Below are positions 30,601 to 38,812 of a DNA stretch of 64,000 nucleotides, piece by piece. The notes under the pieces were generated by a model. That model saw only the letters and a list, made by a program, of their open reading frames with translations. It had not been told where the DNA came from and did no database searches. Position 1 is the stretch's first letter, and each line of letters starts with the position of its first letter. Position numbers and translations under genes: made by a program. The stretch is from Alkalimarinus coralli (lineage in GTDB: Bacteria; Pseudomonadota; Gammaproteobacteria; Pseudomonadales; Oleiphilaceae): NCBI RefSeq assembly GCF_023650515.1, contig NZ_CP096016.1:2504001-2568000 (forward strand), given 5' to 3'.

Positions 30601-31055
30601 TTCAACTTTGCAACCAAAGGAGGGATAAGATCTTCAAACGAGTGGCCAGAAGAAAATACTTCATCTTCAAAATGAATTTTCATCAATAGCGATGATGCAT
30701 CAACATGCCAAGAGGGCAAGATATAACCGTTTTCCTGATCGTATGCGGTTTTAAGACTGCCGCTAGAAGGGGTTACCGAGCCTTTTCCCCGGTAAGAGAT
30801 GTTTGCAAGTGAATTGCCGCTTAACTCTGTTAAACTCGCGTGCGGAGATTCTAATACCAGGTATACCGTTTTTTTATAAAACAGCTTTCTGGCCAGACGC
30901 TCTACTTTACGTTCACCCAATGCATTGCTTACATCGATAAGCTGTTGCCTGAAAAGCGACTGATATACCTTTGATGAGGTCTCGCGGCTATTGTCGTTTT
31001 TGGCTAATTTATCTGCTCGTTTTCTAGTAAAAAAACGATTGTTTTTCCAGTTCAT
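27666..31055 (-). CDS. tssM: T6SS membrane protein TssM (IcmF), atypical N-terminus
   Basis: The 1129-residue protein has the IcmF layout, with a membrane helix at about 372-391 (ALACSAAVMLFGALWGGLMW) and a long periplasmic C-terminal region ending in the TssM beta-domain. TssM spans the inner membrane and contacts TssL and TssJ. Two usual parts are missing: no N-terminal membrane hairpin is visible, and the P-loop position reads VYLVLESPHASLTEL instead of a GxxGxGKT motif. The Walker B/DTAG region is also not recognisable. TssM without a functional P-loop is known in some species, but loss of the N-terminal helices is unusual. No frameshift was evident. Confidence 0.88.
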   Translation of the reverse strand: MNWKNNRFFTRKRADKLAKNDNSRETSSKVYQSLFRQQLIDVSNALGERKVERLARKLFYKKTVYLVLESPHASLTELSGNSLANISYRGKGSVTPSSGSLKTAYDQENGYILPSWHVDASSLLMKIHFEDEVFSSGHSFEDLIPPLVAKLKPGNAGRYLGGLLIYVHRHDLLSESTPAWLNKMASFVAQVASKTHENIPVYLVLEGMGVSDQVASSNDHASLLATPVGMFRDHKTVLSDNFSQWYSQAKVELTKRLLRKTLKDVQYVHNVEARKRAFSELKAIEQSLNQLKRVSEHLNHQWNFSEQHTVPWIRAAFVAPQGAGAMSRLAMDSNSGKGFGSHHWWQRFSHILIKDRGCGSSESNTQVARKTALACSAAVMLFGALWGGLMWRDYAKAEQAVSQFSEQRLRVTPDGNTLLEGHSQGLSSTVDGRSGFEQVLAELTGVELHHNQLNEASENVHWPSLFTFDALHRQQDILVDISENIVNQQFGQMLNTELLTVLKSSNDFETLYPALKSYLLFHQDREKRAEYLMWWFGRRWHEVYQYSPDRRQKLARHLSAFLNGQEIDAQIDHEAVSVARAKMLATPLAKRMYFEIKQLANSQQPSASGLKEIIGYRQAGVFNNASEAVPTFYTLLGYQTLFLPKVSQVVEKANADEWVLAEPSGESVENTKSDIDLLESAIYDLYIADYMAEWEQFLSQLAISKTNSFGQLSTLIKNASGNEGAIRRVLNYVYDNTGSYQALAAVDVKGVVERVESAAPASTLAPTHRVRNGLKGAAGYLSSKNSLPVHPMSRVSRHFERLNSVINNSENKSSAIDEVDKQMLQLEEYLADFDSSTNQMSNLSSVFDATVKRAKGSRKDAISQLKRTSKLLPEPLNKWVGSVSTQAWGQMVAHTKRYIQDAYQNEVYVFYRDNLNQKYPFHTLSKNDTDVDQFSEFFKPEGYEQSFLNHYIKPFIRTGKKRWSERTVDGLSIGLKRGYLSQLQRADKIRNALFNKRHELHAELQLQPIYLDANISRFELNLMGERLSYRHGPQKTSKISWPASLNEDDISMRFEDYNGNLVTDDISGEWSLFRMIEQYGKEAEPNQHRFRMSFEVNGQRAVYKISGRTLTPDLLGELSKYRIPSTPLS

Positions 31056-31149
31056 GCGCTCAATTCCATTTGATCCGCCAACTAATACGTTCCTAGTTGT
31101 TCCGCGATACTGTTACCATTAAATAGGGATACCTTGATAACAGTGGTGC

Positions 31150-32295
31150 TTAATTCTTTGACTTTATGCTGCTCAACACGTAATCAGACACGCTATCCAT
31201 ACGCACGTCGATCTGATTCGAGAACATCAGATATCCCACACTATTCCCTACCAACACTGTCAAGGTAGTTACCAATACCAGCCACCACAGAGCTTTCTTT
31301 TGAGGCTTTTGAACGGTAACTTCACCGACGACTAAGCCTCTATTTTCTGGTGCCTGATATTTAGAGATAATCGTCATCATCTCCTCTCGCATGGCTTCAA
31401 GTTTGGTTTTTCCGTCTCGATCAACACGGTAACGCCCAGAAAACCCCAACGATAGACATACGTACATAAGCTCTAACAAATCCAGGTACTGTTGTGGCTG
31501 CTGTTTGGCGCGTTCAAGAAGGGTGAAAAATCCATCGCCACCATAAGTCTCGTTATGGAAATAACTCAATAGACTCTCCGCCCCCCAGCGATGGGAAAGC
31601 CCCCAAGGTGTTGTCGCAACAATTTCATCAATAAATGAGCACAACAGATAGCGCGCAGCTATTACATGTCGTTGGTCACTCACGCATTGTTCTGCCTGAT
31701 TCTGAAAACGACCAATAGCTGAAATGAGTCTAGCGCGCACATCGTGCATGTCAGCTGAGTCATCTAGAGAACACAGCCCCATAGCATCATGAATTAAAGG
31801 CATCGCACTACTCACCAGCAAGTTTTCGTTAACAATCCTGCGTTGAATATCCGAATGATGCTGAAGATTCCCGTTGCTACCTGACTCTGCTCTTGCATAG
31901 TTTTCTGGTTGCGCCTCCCCTCTGCTCATGTGTTTAGCCGAAGCCTGGAAGGGTTCACACGCATCGTGGCTTAACCCAGAGACTAGCGTCTCACCTTCTT
32001 GTTGAGAGTGGCCAAAATCACTGTTTCTCACCCCGCTTATTACAATCGTTTTTTCATCTGGCAACAGAGGACTATCGTCAGACAGAGGGCTACCGTCTGA
32101 CAGAGGCATTATCTGGGAAGGTGCCAAAGCGTCCTGCGGTTGATTCCGGCTATCATAATCAACATCAACAATCGTTTTCTCCGATAAAATCTCCAGCGTT
32201 GCACCGCTGTCTCGCCCTGCGATTGGAGATATGCGATTGCTTCTTGCATTATGAGTTAAACCGCCGTCACCGACCGCTCTATCTATAGTTTCCAT
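31150..32295 (-). CDS. tssL: T6SS membrane protein TssL (DotU/IcmH) with long N-terminal extension
   Basis: The product is 381 residues from ATG 32295; an in-frame GTG at 32304 is possible. The DotU/IcmH cytoplasmic helical domain covers about 155-330 (ISAIGRFQNQAEQCV, WGLSHRWGAESLLSYFHNETYGGDGFF) and a single C-terminal helix lies at about 336-356 (WWLVLVTTLTVLVGNSVGYL). There is no OmpA domain. The first 150 residues are hydrophilic and low-complexity, with repeated Thr motifs: SEKTIV (Thr41), DEKTIV (Thr83), GETLV (Thr103). In Agrobacterium, PpkA phosphorylates TssL near its N-terminus and Fha binds the phosphothreonine, so these are good candidate sites. Confidence 0.9.
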   Translation of the reverse strand: METIDRAVGDGGLTHNARSNRISPIAGRDSGATLEILSEKTIVDVDYDSRNQPQDALAPSQIMPLSDGSPLSDDSPLLPDEKTIVISGVRNSDFGHSQQEGETLVSGLSHDACEPFQASAKHMSRGEAQPENYARAESGSNGNLQHHSDIQRRIVNENLLVSSAMPLIHDAMGLCSLDDSADMHDVRARLISAIGRFQNQAEQCVSDQRHVIAARYLLCSFIDEIVATTPWGLSHRWGAESLLSYFHNETYGGDGFFTLLERAKQQPQQYLDLLELMYVCLSLGFSGRYRVDRDGKTKLEAMREEMMTIISKYQAPENRGLVVGEVTVQKPQKKALWWLVLVTTLTVLVGNSVGYLMFSNQIDVRMDSVSDYVLSSIKSKN

Positions 32296-32398
32296 CTTGT
32301 ACACTCTTCAGTCTCATTCCTTGGATACTGATACATGATTTGGGGGGCATTAAAGGCCAAAACTGCCGTAGCAGCACATTATTAAGCACGATTCCTGA

Positions 32399-33724
32399 CT
32401 AGTCCGAAGAGACAACCCAGAGCTCAAACTCCAACCCTGGTACATCACCTGATATGTGTATCCCAATGCCACTAGAACGCTTAATGCTCGCCTTCATATC
32501 TTCGTCAGGTAACAACCGGAAATAGGTCATTCCAGTATGGTAAGGAATTTGGCGAGGAGTCACAGGTAGCCGCTCTTTAGTACAACCTGGTAGCTGCAAG
32601 TTCACCAAGTCTTTAATGTTATCGATACTACCTACTTTTAGCTTATTGCCGACGAGCTTACGAATATGCTCTGAGGATAAGTCCGCTTTAATTGCCAGGA
32701 TAAAGTCGTCATCAACCATCGACTCTGTGGGCAGACCAACAATACTGATACCAAACTTTCTGCGTTGTATCGGCAAAGAAGTCGCCTTGCTTTTTGATGC
32801 GGTTGAGACCAGCACACGCGCACTTTCAACTAGCTTGAGTAACTGCTGGGCAGATTCTATGTGATTATAGTTGCAATCAATTTCTGCAATTCTATCGGTT
32901 CGGGTAAAGGTACTGACTTCGGCAATAAATGCAGATAGGTGTTTAAATAATTCGTAAGGGTGAAGTGGGTTTTGCTTGATCAGAATACTAAGCTCGGCAA
33001 CCCAACAATTCAAAGACTTCAGCATCAGCAAGTCTACAACGGTTCCCGCGCCATTACCGACACCACTTTCAATCGAGGCAGCCAGTTGTTTTGCTTTGTC
33101 CTTCATTAGCAAGATCAAATCTGCAACACCTGTAGTGCAGGTTCTATTAATTGATATATCTAATGTGGGTACACCGAATAGAGGGTCGAGCACCAGCGAG
33201 CCGTCATCATTAATCGAGGAAACTCGGGCAATAGGCAGCGATATCAGTTGATCTTCCAGGTGGTCTTCGGTTACCAGGGTCGCATTTAGCACGCCTGTAG
33301 AGATGGGATAAACCCGTTCGTTATTAACGCCATGGCTGTCCCTGATATCTGTTTGTTCCTGGCGATATCGCACGCCACGACTTAACGCTGAATCATCGCT
33401 ATCAACAGCGCCTTTAATCTGTGGAGGAATGGCAATATATACGACTTGCTCTTCTTGCCCTTTATGAAGCTGAACCGCCAAAGGAAACTCAGGGTCATAA
33501 CTCACGCTAAACATACTGCCATCAGGGAAAACCCCTTCTGCAGAGGCAACAGCAATTTTGCCAAGCAAGAGTAACGAAGCGTCAAGTTCCAGCTTGGTCA
33601 CCCCCCAGAAATATGGCGTTAAGTACCGTTGGCGAGAAACAGCCTGATACTCTATAAAACGCTCAAATTGCTGAAAATGCTGAGGGCGAAGAAACATTCC
33701 CTCACTCCATATCACCTTATCCAT
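32399..33724 (-). CDS. tssK: T6SS baseplate protein TssK
   Basis: The 441-residue protein begins with the TssK signature (VIWSEGMFLRPQHFQQFERF), continues through the family's shoulder and neck region, and ends in the C-terminal head that docks onto the membrane complex (PYHTGMTYFRL, LEFELWVV). TssK trimers link the baseplate to TssL/TssM. An AGGG ribosome site lies upstream. Its position between tssJ and tssL is the classic tssJKL order. Confidence 0.95.
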   Translation of the reverse strand: MDKVIWSEGMFLRPQHFQQFERFIEYQAVSRQRYLTPYFWGVTKLELDASLLLLGKIAVASAEGVFPDGSMFSVSYDPEFPLAVQLHKGQEEQVVYIAIPPQIKGAVDSDDSALSRGVRYRQEQTDIRDSHGVNNERVYPISTGVLNATLVTEDHLEDQLISLPIARVSSINDDGSLVLDPLFGVPTLDISINRTCTTGVADLILLMKDKAKQLAASIESGVGNGAGTVVDLLMLKSLNCWVAELSILIKQNPLHPYELFKHLSAFIAEVSTFTRTDRIAEIDCNYNHIESAQQLLKLVESARVLVSTASKSKATSLPIQRRKFGISIVGLPTESMVDDDFILAIKADLSSEHIRKLVGNKLKVGSIDNIKDLVNLQLPGCTKERLPVTPRQIPYHTGMTYFRLLPDEDMKASIKRSSGIGIHISGDVPGLEFELWVVSSD

Positions 33725-33837
33725 GGCGAAATCCCTAATTCCAATTAACCTGCCCCTTCAGGGGATACTGCAAGCAAGATCTTAACCAGCCAACAAACTG
33801 GAAGAGCTTACCCCTTCATTTTGACCCACTTCAAACA

Positions 33838-34302
33838 TTACTCGAGCACATCGATACTGCTGCCGGCAAACACAATATTCTTTTTGTTTTTATTCTTAAC
33901 AGAAACTGGAAACACTCGCCGCCAATTCGCTTTATTCATATCGCGGTAAGCACCTAAAATAGCGATATAATTAGTCCCTTCTTGAAGCGCGAGCTTCATA
34001 TCTAACTGTTCGCCAGGCTTAAGCGTCAACTCTTCCATTGCAACAAAGTCCGGCCCCAATGTCTCATTGCCATAGTCGTATAGACTATAAAAATCAGCAT
34101 TTTCGAATATAGAAGGGGCCTTCAATTCATACATACGAACCACCAGCGGAGAGGGTCTTCCAGAAATATCAGGGTTTAGGTCGCCAGACGCTGTAAAGCG
34201 TATATCCAGCTTGGTAATGTCAGACTCAACCCAACTCGCACACCCAGTCAATACACTAATCAACAGCAGCGATACTAAATACTTAAACACGTGGCTCTCC
34301 AT
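33838..34302 (-). CDS. tssJ: T6SS outer-membrane lipoprotein TssJ
   Basis: The 154-residue lipoprotein has lipobox VLTGC (Cys21) and a TssJ-type beta-sandwich: RPSPLVVRMYELKAPSIFENADFYSLY and the GTNYIAILGAYRDMNKANWR segment. TssJ anchors the T6SS membrane complex to the outer membrane and binds the periplasmic end of TssM. It lies 44 bp downstream of the fha gene and upstream of tssK, on the same strand. Confidence 0.93.
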   Translation of the reverse strand: MESHVFKYLVSLLLISVLTGCASWVESDITKLDIRFTASGDLNPDISGRPSPLVVRMYELKAPSIFENADFYSLYDYGNETLGPDFVAMEELTLKPGEQLDMKLALQEGTNYIAILGAYRDMNKANWRRVFPVSVKNKNKKNIVFAGSSIDVLE

Positions 34303-34345
34303 CTTAAACAGCTCTCTATTCCGTTAATTAATAACCTTAAACTCA

Positions 34346-35782
34346 TTACCCATCCTGCTTTTCAGCTTCAGAGGTTGCTCTATCGGGGTTTTGGTAATAG
34401 TAAGAAAAGCGTGGGGAGAAGAACTCATCAGAGTAGTAGTCGGGGTCTTTCAGCAACGTTGTTTTATGCTTGAGTGCTTTTATTTGCTTCCGGTACTGCC
34501 AAGGTCTGGCGGATAGACCAGAAGCAGATTTCGACTTGTGTATTATCGCCGGTGGAGTTTCCCCGTTGTTACTTGAGACGCCGAGATACTCAACGAGTGA
34601 AGATAGTGTTCCCTGATATGCTTTTTCTACTCGCCAGTAATGATCCCGTATATCTGCCATAGCCGACTCTACGGCACGCCCTCCGGAAAGGTTCTCAGGC
34701 TGAGGAGATATAACGATTTCTCTTAATGCCTGGGCTTCATTAACACAGTATTTCAAAGGGTTATTATGTTCTGGTGCGATTAGTGTCATATCCAGCCGAC
34801 ACTGGTTTTTGTAGCTACTTCGCTCACCCATTAGCTTCATAAGCTCACCTGTGTAGCACTTCAGCAATCCACCAAAGTTAAACATGAGCTGGTTAATATC
34901 AGAACGTGAAAGTAAACCTTCATCTAAACCAGCCCCTCTTAGGAACGCCATAACGGCAAGGTGATCAGCCTCCTTGTCTTCTGTCGTTGAAGTACCGCTA
35001 TCACGGCTAATCGGAGGCGCTGTATTCGGTGCTTCACGGGTGGTGTTAAGCGAGCTTGAAGGCTGGCTATGTTCTCGGGACGAGTTGCGACAACCAGAGG
35101 ATTTTATCGGGTTCTCAGTCTTATCCTTAAGCGGAGTGGGCAGTTCAATAATATCATCAAGACCGAGTTGGTTAGCATGTATCAGGTGCTCATGCTCAAC
35201 TAATGATATTTCGTCTGGCTCAAGATCACGACGGGTTGATATTGAGCGATCATCGTGCGAGAGAATACTGTCCAGCGTTCTAGCAGTCTGCTCATCACCA
35301 TGAAGCGCATTAACACCTGCATTCTCAACGCCGTTTTCGGGTAACGTTTCAGCAGACATATCTGCGTTTGCCAGGTCTTCCCCTGACAAACCTGTTTCAG
35401 CTATATTCTCTGTGGCCTCTCGAACATTAGCTGAGATAGTGTATGGCCCCATTGTCAGCTGATCACCAGGTTGAATAAGATGACTATTACCCTTCCCGAG
35501 AGGGCTGCGACTACTGTTCACAAACAGCCCATTAGTACTTAAGTCGGTAATAAAAAATTGCTGATTTTCGAATGAGATTGCGGCATGTTTGCCTGAAAGG
35601 CGACGGTCGGGATCGGCCAATACCCAGTCACATTCTGCAGACCTGCCAATAAGCCCACCTAAAGGAGAAAATGAAAAATAATACCCTTGGGAGGGAGCTT
35701 GATTCGAACTGCCCAGACTATGGGTGTCGCTATGCGGGGTTTCTTCGGATTGAACAGACTCAACCCGGAATAACAATTCCAT
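34346..35782 (-). CDS. fha: T6SS FHA-domain protein (TagH/Fha)
   Basis: The 478-residue protein has an N-terminal FHA domain (about 40-120) with phosphothreonine-binding landmarks GRS (46-48), SGKH (63-66) and STNG (82-85). A low-complexity linker (about 125-290) follows, then the conserved C-terminal domain of type VI FHA proteins (FLRGAGLDEGLLS onward). Fha reads phosphothreonine marks made by PpkA and activates T6SS assembly. It is the first gene of the visible T6SS operon, so a promoter is expected upstream of 35782. Confidence 0.9.
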   Translation of the reverse strand: MELLFRVESVQSEETPHSDTHSLGSSNQAPSQGYYFSFSPLGGLIGRSAECDWVLADPDRRLSGKHAAISFENQQFFITDLSTNGLFVNSSRSPLGKGNSHLIQPGDQLTMGPYTISANVREATENIAETGLSGEDLANADMSAETLPENGVENAGVNALHGDEQTARTLDSILSHDDRSISTRRDLEPDEISLVEHEHLIHANQLGLDDIIELPTPLKDKTENPIKSSGCRNSSREHSQPSSSLNTTREAPNTAPPISRDSGTSTTEDKEADHLAVMAFLRGAGLDEGLLSRSDINQLMFNFGGLLKCYTGELMKLMGERSSYKNQCRLDMTLIAPEHNNPLKYCVNEAQALREIVISPQPENLSGGRAVESAMADIRDHYWRVEKAYQGTLSSLVEYLGVSSNNGETPPAIIHKSKSASGLSARPWQYRKQIKALKHKTTLLKDPDYYSDEFFSPRFSYYYQNPDRATSEAEKQDG

Positions 35783-35844
35783 GTTTTGCTACCTACATCC
35801 ATGTGGGTTAATTGTGTGTGCTGCTTTCGCAATTTAACAAGCAA

Positions 35845-35861
35845 CTTACGTTAAGCGTAAG
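35845..35861. promoter_or_regulatory. Palindrome upstream of the T6SS operon
   Basis: CTTACG (35845-35850), a 5-nt spacer and CGTAAG (35856-35861) form a perfect 6+6 palindrome about 65 bp upstream of the fha start. It could be an operator or an RNA hairpin in the leader. No regulator can be named, and the rest of the 280-bp region shows no clear terminator or promoter. Confidence 0.35.
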
Positions 35862-36062
35862 CCGCTTTCTCGAATTCCTTTCGAGTCAAACAATGGCGGC
35901 AGGTTACCAAACTATTTAACCGATTACCACATCAATTACTCTGCCTTTGACCTTTCTCGCAAATTTTGAGTCATGATTTTCATAAGATCTCTAATAAAAG
36001 AGTCTTTATTGCCGCGTCATTCCGAGACAAATTTGTGCCACTTTTCTTTAATAATCAACAAC

Positions 36063-36614
36063 TCAAATCATCAATTGCTCCCACCCTGGTACCCTGTTGG
36101 CAAGATCACTTCCGGTAAACTCGGCAACCCACCCTTTAGGGTTGGTAAATAATCGAATGCAGGTAAACGATGGAGCAGGTCCCATATCAAACCAGTGTGT
36201 GATGCCATTCGGAATGCTGATCAAATCATTTTTCTGGCAAAGCACTACATATATTTTGTTCTCGATATTGAGAAAAAATAGCCCTTGGCCTTCCACGAAA
36301 AACCTGACTTCATCTTCAATGTGAATATGTTCTGATAGAAATTTTTTCCGAAACAGATCTTTTTGGAGGTTATCAGGTGTTAGCTTTACAACATCAACGG
36401 TCGTATAACCGCACTCTCTTTTCAACCTTGAGATATCGTTGTCATAGGCTGCCAAAATCGCATCCTGCTCTGCATTTGCAAACAGTTTTTGAGCAGGCCA
36501 GTGTTCAAACCTAACGCCTTTATCATTGAGAATATCAGCAATTTCAGCGCTATCGTCCGTTATAAGCGCCGGGGTCGATAAATCCTGGCCGTCATAAATA
36601 GTTAATTTGCTCAT
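36063..36614 (-). CDS. mtnD: Acireductone dioxygenase (methionine salvage)
   Basis: The product is 183 residues from ATG 36614, chosen because AAAAGG lies 8 nt upstream; an in-frame GTG at 36620 is less likely. The cupin metal motif HIHIEDEVRFFVEG (about 95-108) and the later His in GITHWFDMG match the ARD family. It oxidises acireductone to the methionine precursor keto-acid (Fe form) in methylthioadenosine recycling. The other mtn genes are not adjacent. Confidence 0.9.
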   Translation of the reverse strand: MSKLTIYDGQDLSTPALITDDSAEIADILNDKGVRFEHWPAQKLFANAEQDAILAAYDNDISRLKRECGYTTVDVVKLTPDNLQKDLFRKKFLSEHIHIEDEVRFFVEGQGLFFLNIENKIYVVLCQKNDLISIPNGITHWFDMGPAPSFTCIRLFTNPKGWVAEFTGSDLANRVPGWEQLMI

Positions 36615-36620
36615 TAACAC

Positions 36621-37066
36621 AACCTTTTTATTTCTTATTCACTCATCGTCTGTTAAACATAGTTCATTCTCACACTTCATCCAATACAAGGGAAGTGTAA
36701 CAATCTCTTGCATAGGTAAGACTCACCTCTTTGCTTCAGAATATCGCCCTGTATCGGGCATATCGCATGACAATTAAGCTAGATGGAGAGTCAAGTTACA
36801 GATGATGAGATTAAACTAGTACCGGGCATATCGCATGACCATTAAGCTAAATGGAGAGTCAAGTTACAGATGATGAGATTAAACTATTTAGTTATTCATG
36901 ACGGTTCGCTAATAAGAACAAAAATGCTCTTTTTGGGAAGATGAAAAAGATTCGCATCTACTTTGTATATTGCTTAATCACGCACTAGACTGAAAGTAGT
37001 TACCTTCGATTGTAATCCACTTTTATCCGTAATATTAGGCATATTGAGGGCGGGAGAAAAACAACT
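36621..37066. other. Divergent intergenic region with a 68-bp tandem repeat
   Basis: The 446-bp gap between mtnD and the acyltransferase gene holds no convincing gene. Its notable content is a direct repeat, listed separately. Divergent promoters for the two flanking genes are expected, but none is clear enough to place. Confidence 0.6.
36751..36886 (+). repeat. Two tandem 68-bp direct repeats
   Basis: Units 36751-36818 and 36819-36886 abut exactly and differ at three positions. Each begins GTA(T/C)CGGGCATATCGCATGA and ends GATGATGAGATTAAACTA. They lie about 180 bp upstream of the acyltransferase start. They could duplicate a regulatory site or be a slippage product. Confidence 0.9.
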
Positions 37067-37837
37067 ATGGACCGTGCCCCTCTTTCAAGGCAGCAAAGCA
37101 GTTCGCCAGCCCTGGCACAGCTGTTTGCCGACTATTTTTTGTTGCAGCAGGTATGCACTCCCGATCAGTACGATGAAATCTATAAAATGCGTTACCAAAC
37201 CTACTGCGAAGAGTTTGGTTACGATATCTACCATCACAAGCTACGAGAACGTGATGAGTATGATCGGTTTTCGTTGCAGTGTTTGCTTTCTCTGCAAGCA
37301 ACCCAACAAGCTGCTGGCAGCATCAGGCTGATCATCCCCCCTTCACACAAACGGGGAATGTTACTCCCATTTGAGCGCAATTATAGCAAGGCGTTTTATC
37401 GTAATCTGATAAACCCGGACACCCTACCCTACGGCTGCTACTGTGAAATATCACGGATGGTGGTACCTAAGGCATTTAGACAACGGCATGGCGAGCAGCT
37501 CACTCCAAGAGGCGTTATTAACGACCTCTCAACAGAAGTTAGCGACCAACAAAGAAGGTTCCCATTTATCACGGTAGGGCTTTATCTGGCCGCGCTATCG
37601 CTGTTCATTCAAAGTCAGCTGAGTATCGTTTTTTTAGCGATGGAACCTAAGCTAGTCAGGCGACTGGATCAATTTGGAATATATCTGACCCAGGCCAGCG
37701 AAGTGATTGATCACCATGGGCAGAGGGCGATCTACTTCGCGACACGAGATAGCCTGTTAATGGATATTTCACACTTTCGAGAAGACTATCGAGGTTTTTA
37801 CTATTTTATTAATGACTGCCTCAGAACCTATCCATAG
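37067..37837 (+). CDS. PEP-CTERM/exosortase system-associated acyltransferase
   Basis: The 256-residue protein has a GNAT/autoinducer-synthase-like N-terminal half, with the pattern DEIYKMRYQTYCEEFGYD (about 36-53) and QQAAGSIRLIIP, followed by CEISRMVVPKAFR. This pattern is typical of the acyltransferase family found in genomes with PEP-CTERM/exosortase protein sorting. The exact substrate is not established. No exosortase, PEP-CTERM protein or polysaccharide gene is in the window, so it is an orphan here. Confidence 0.72.
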   Translation: MDRAPLSRQQSSSPALAQLFADYFLLQQVCTPDQYDEIYKMRYQTYCEEFGYDIYHHKLRERDEYDRFSLQCLLSLQATQQAAGSIRLIIPPSHKRGMLLPFERNYSKAFYRNLINPDTLPYGCYCEISRMVVPKAFRQRHGEQLTPRGVINDLSTEVSDQQRRFPFITVGLYLAALSLFIQSQLSIVFLAMEPKLVRRLDQFGIYLTQASEVIDHHGQRAIYFATRDSLLMDISHFREDYRGFYYFINDCLRTYP

Positions 37838-37874
37838 CGTAAACGCTTATTAACAGAACTCAATTTAGCTACTG

Positions 37875-38468
37875 CTAACGCAAGCCGTGGCGCTCTCTAT
37901 TGGCTTGACGGTCATTCTCACTTTTTCTTAGCAGCACATAAACCGCCCCCGTCCCGCCGTGATGCTTCTGCGCTGAGTGAAACGCCATGACATCATCCAT
38001 ATCCGGCAGCCATTTTGCCAGATGACTCTTTAGCAAGGCTTTTTTGTCAGGGTTTCGATCTCCTTTCCCATGCAGAATAATCACGGTACGAAGGTCATAT
38101 TTCATGCAGTCACGGATAAACCGAAAGACCTCTTTTCTCGCCTCTTCGACTGTCATTCGGTGTAAATCTAATCGGGCTTCTACCGGATATCGCCCCATTC
38201 TCAGTTTTTTATACACACCGTGCTGTATGCCCGCCTGTTTGTATTCAAGCACATCATTGGAGGAGAGCATTTCAATGTGATCAGTTGATGTCAGGTGGTT
38301 ATCATCAACAACCTTTTCCGTCACCGCTGAAGCCCTTCTAACTATATGGCCAGGGGTAATCTCTTGCTGCACCGTCAAGTTTGCTTTATCTTTGCTCTTC
38401 AAAGGCTTTACGTCGCCCATTTCTTCAAAGAACAGATCAGAGTCTTTGTCAGCCATCGCTATCTTCAA
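37875..38468 (-). CDS. smrA: Smr-domain DNA endonuclease (SmrA-like)
   Basis: The 197-residue protein has a disordered N-terminus and a C-terminal Smr domain (about 95-185) with the family motifs LDLHRMTVEEA, VIILHGKGD and HHGGTGAVYVLL. SmrA/YdaL proteins have nicking endonuclease activity; the MutS2-linked Smr domain is related. The N-terminal DDLFFEEM-like acidic patch is common in this group. It is convergent with the acyltransferase gene, and no partner is obvious. Confidence 0.85.
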   Translation of the reverse strand: MKIAMADKDSDLFFEEMGDVKPLKSKDKANLTVQQEITPGHIVRRASAVTEKVVDDNHLTSTDHIEMLSSNDVLEYKQAGIQHGVYKKLRMGRYPVEARLDLHRMTVEEARKEVFRFIRDCMKYDLRTVIILHGKGDRNPDKKALLKSHLAKWLPDMDDVMAFHSAQKHHGGTGAVYVLLRKSENDRQANRERHGLR

Positions 38469-38812
38469 TTGTGTCAGTATTTAATCTAATCGCCTGTTGA
38501 GAGAAAGTTATCATTTTCTTCGATTTTCTCCAAATAGTTATCCGTTACCAGATACCTTTCCACGACGTTATGAGCGAAGCAAAGACAAGGCAAAAAATGA
38601 TGAAAAGGCGCAGTTTATATGTAATAAATGACCATTTTGAGTCCTTTTTAACGCCGTATTTGTGAGCGCAATAGTCGTGTAAGGGTCTCTATTAGACCTA
38701 GGTATTAGATCAAAGTACCCCACTCTAAACTAAACTAATAAAGCAACGGAACGCTTGGAAGCCACTACTTCATATACGTCCATCTAACAGCACTTGGCGA
38801 GCAAGAGGCAAT
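38469..38812. other. Intergenic region upstream of the first DUF294 gene
   Basis: The 344-bp gap has no gene. The stretch about 38560-38670 has a mixed A/G-rich then structured look (ACGACG...GCAATAGTCGT) that could be a dispersed non-coding repeat of this genome, but only one copy is in the window. A ribosome site AGAGG lies just before the downstream ATG. Confidence 0.35.

Noticed and set aside
36751-36886. CRISPR array
   Set aside because: Only two long abutting units with no spacers and no cas genes.
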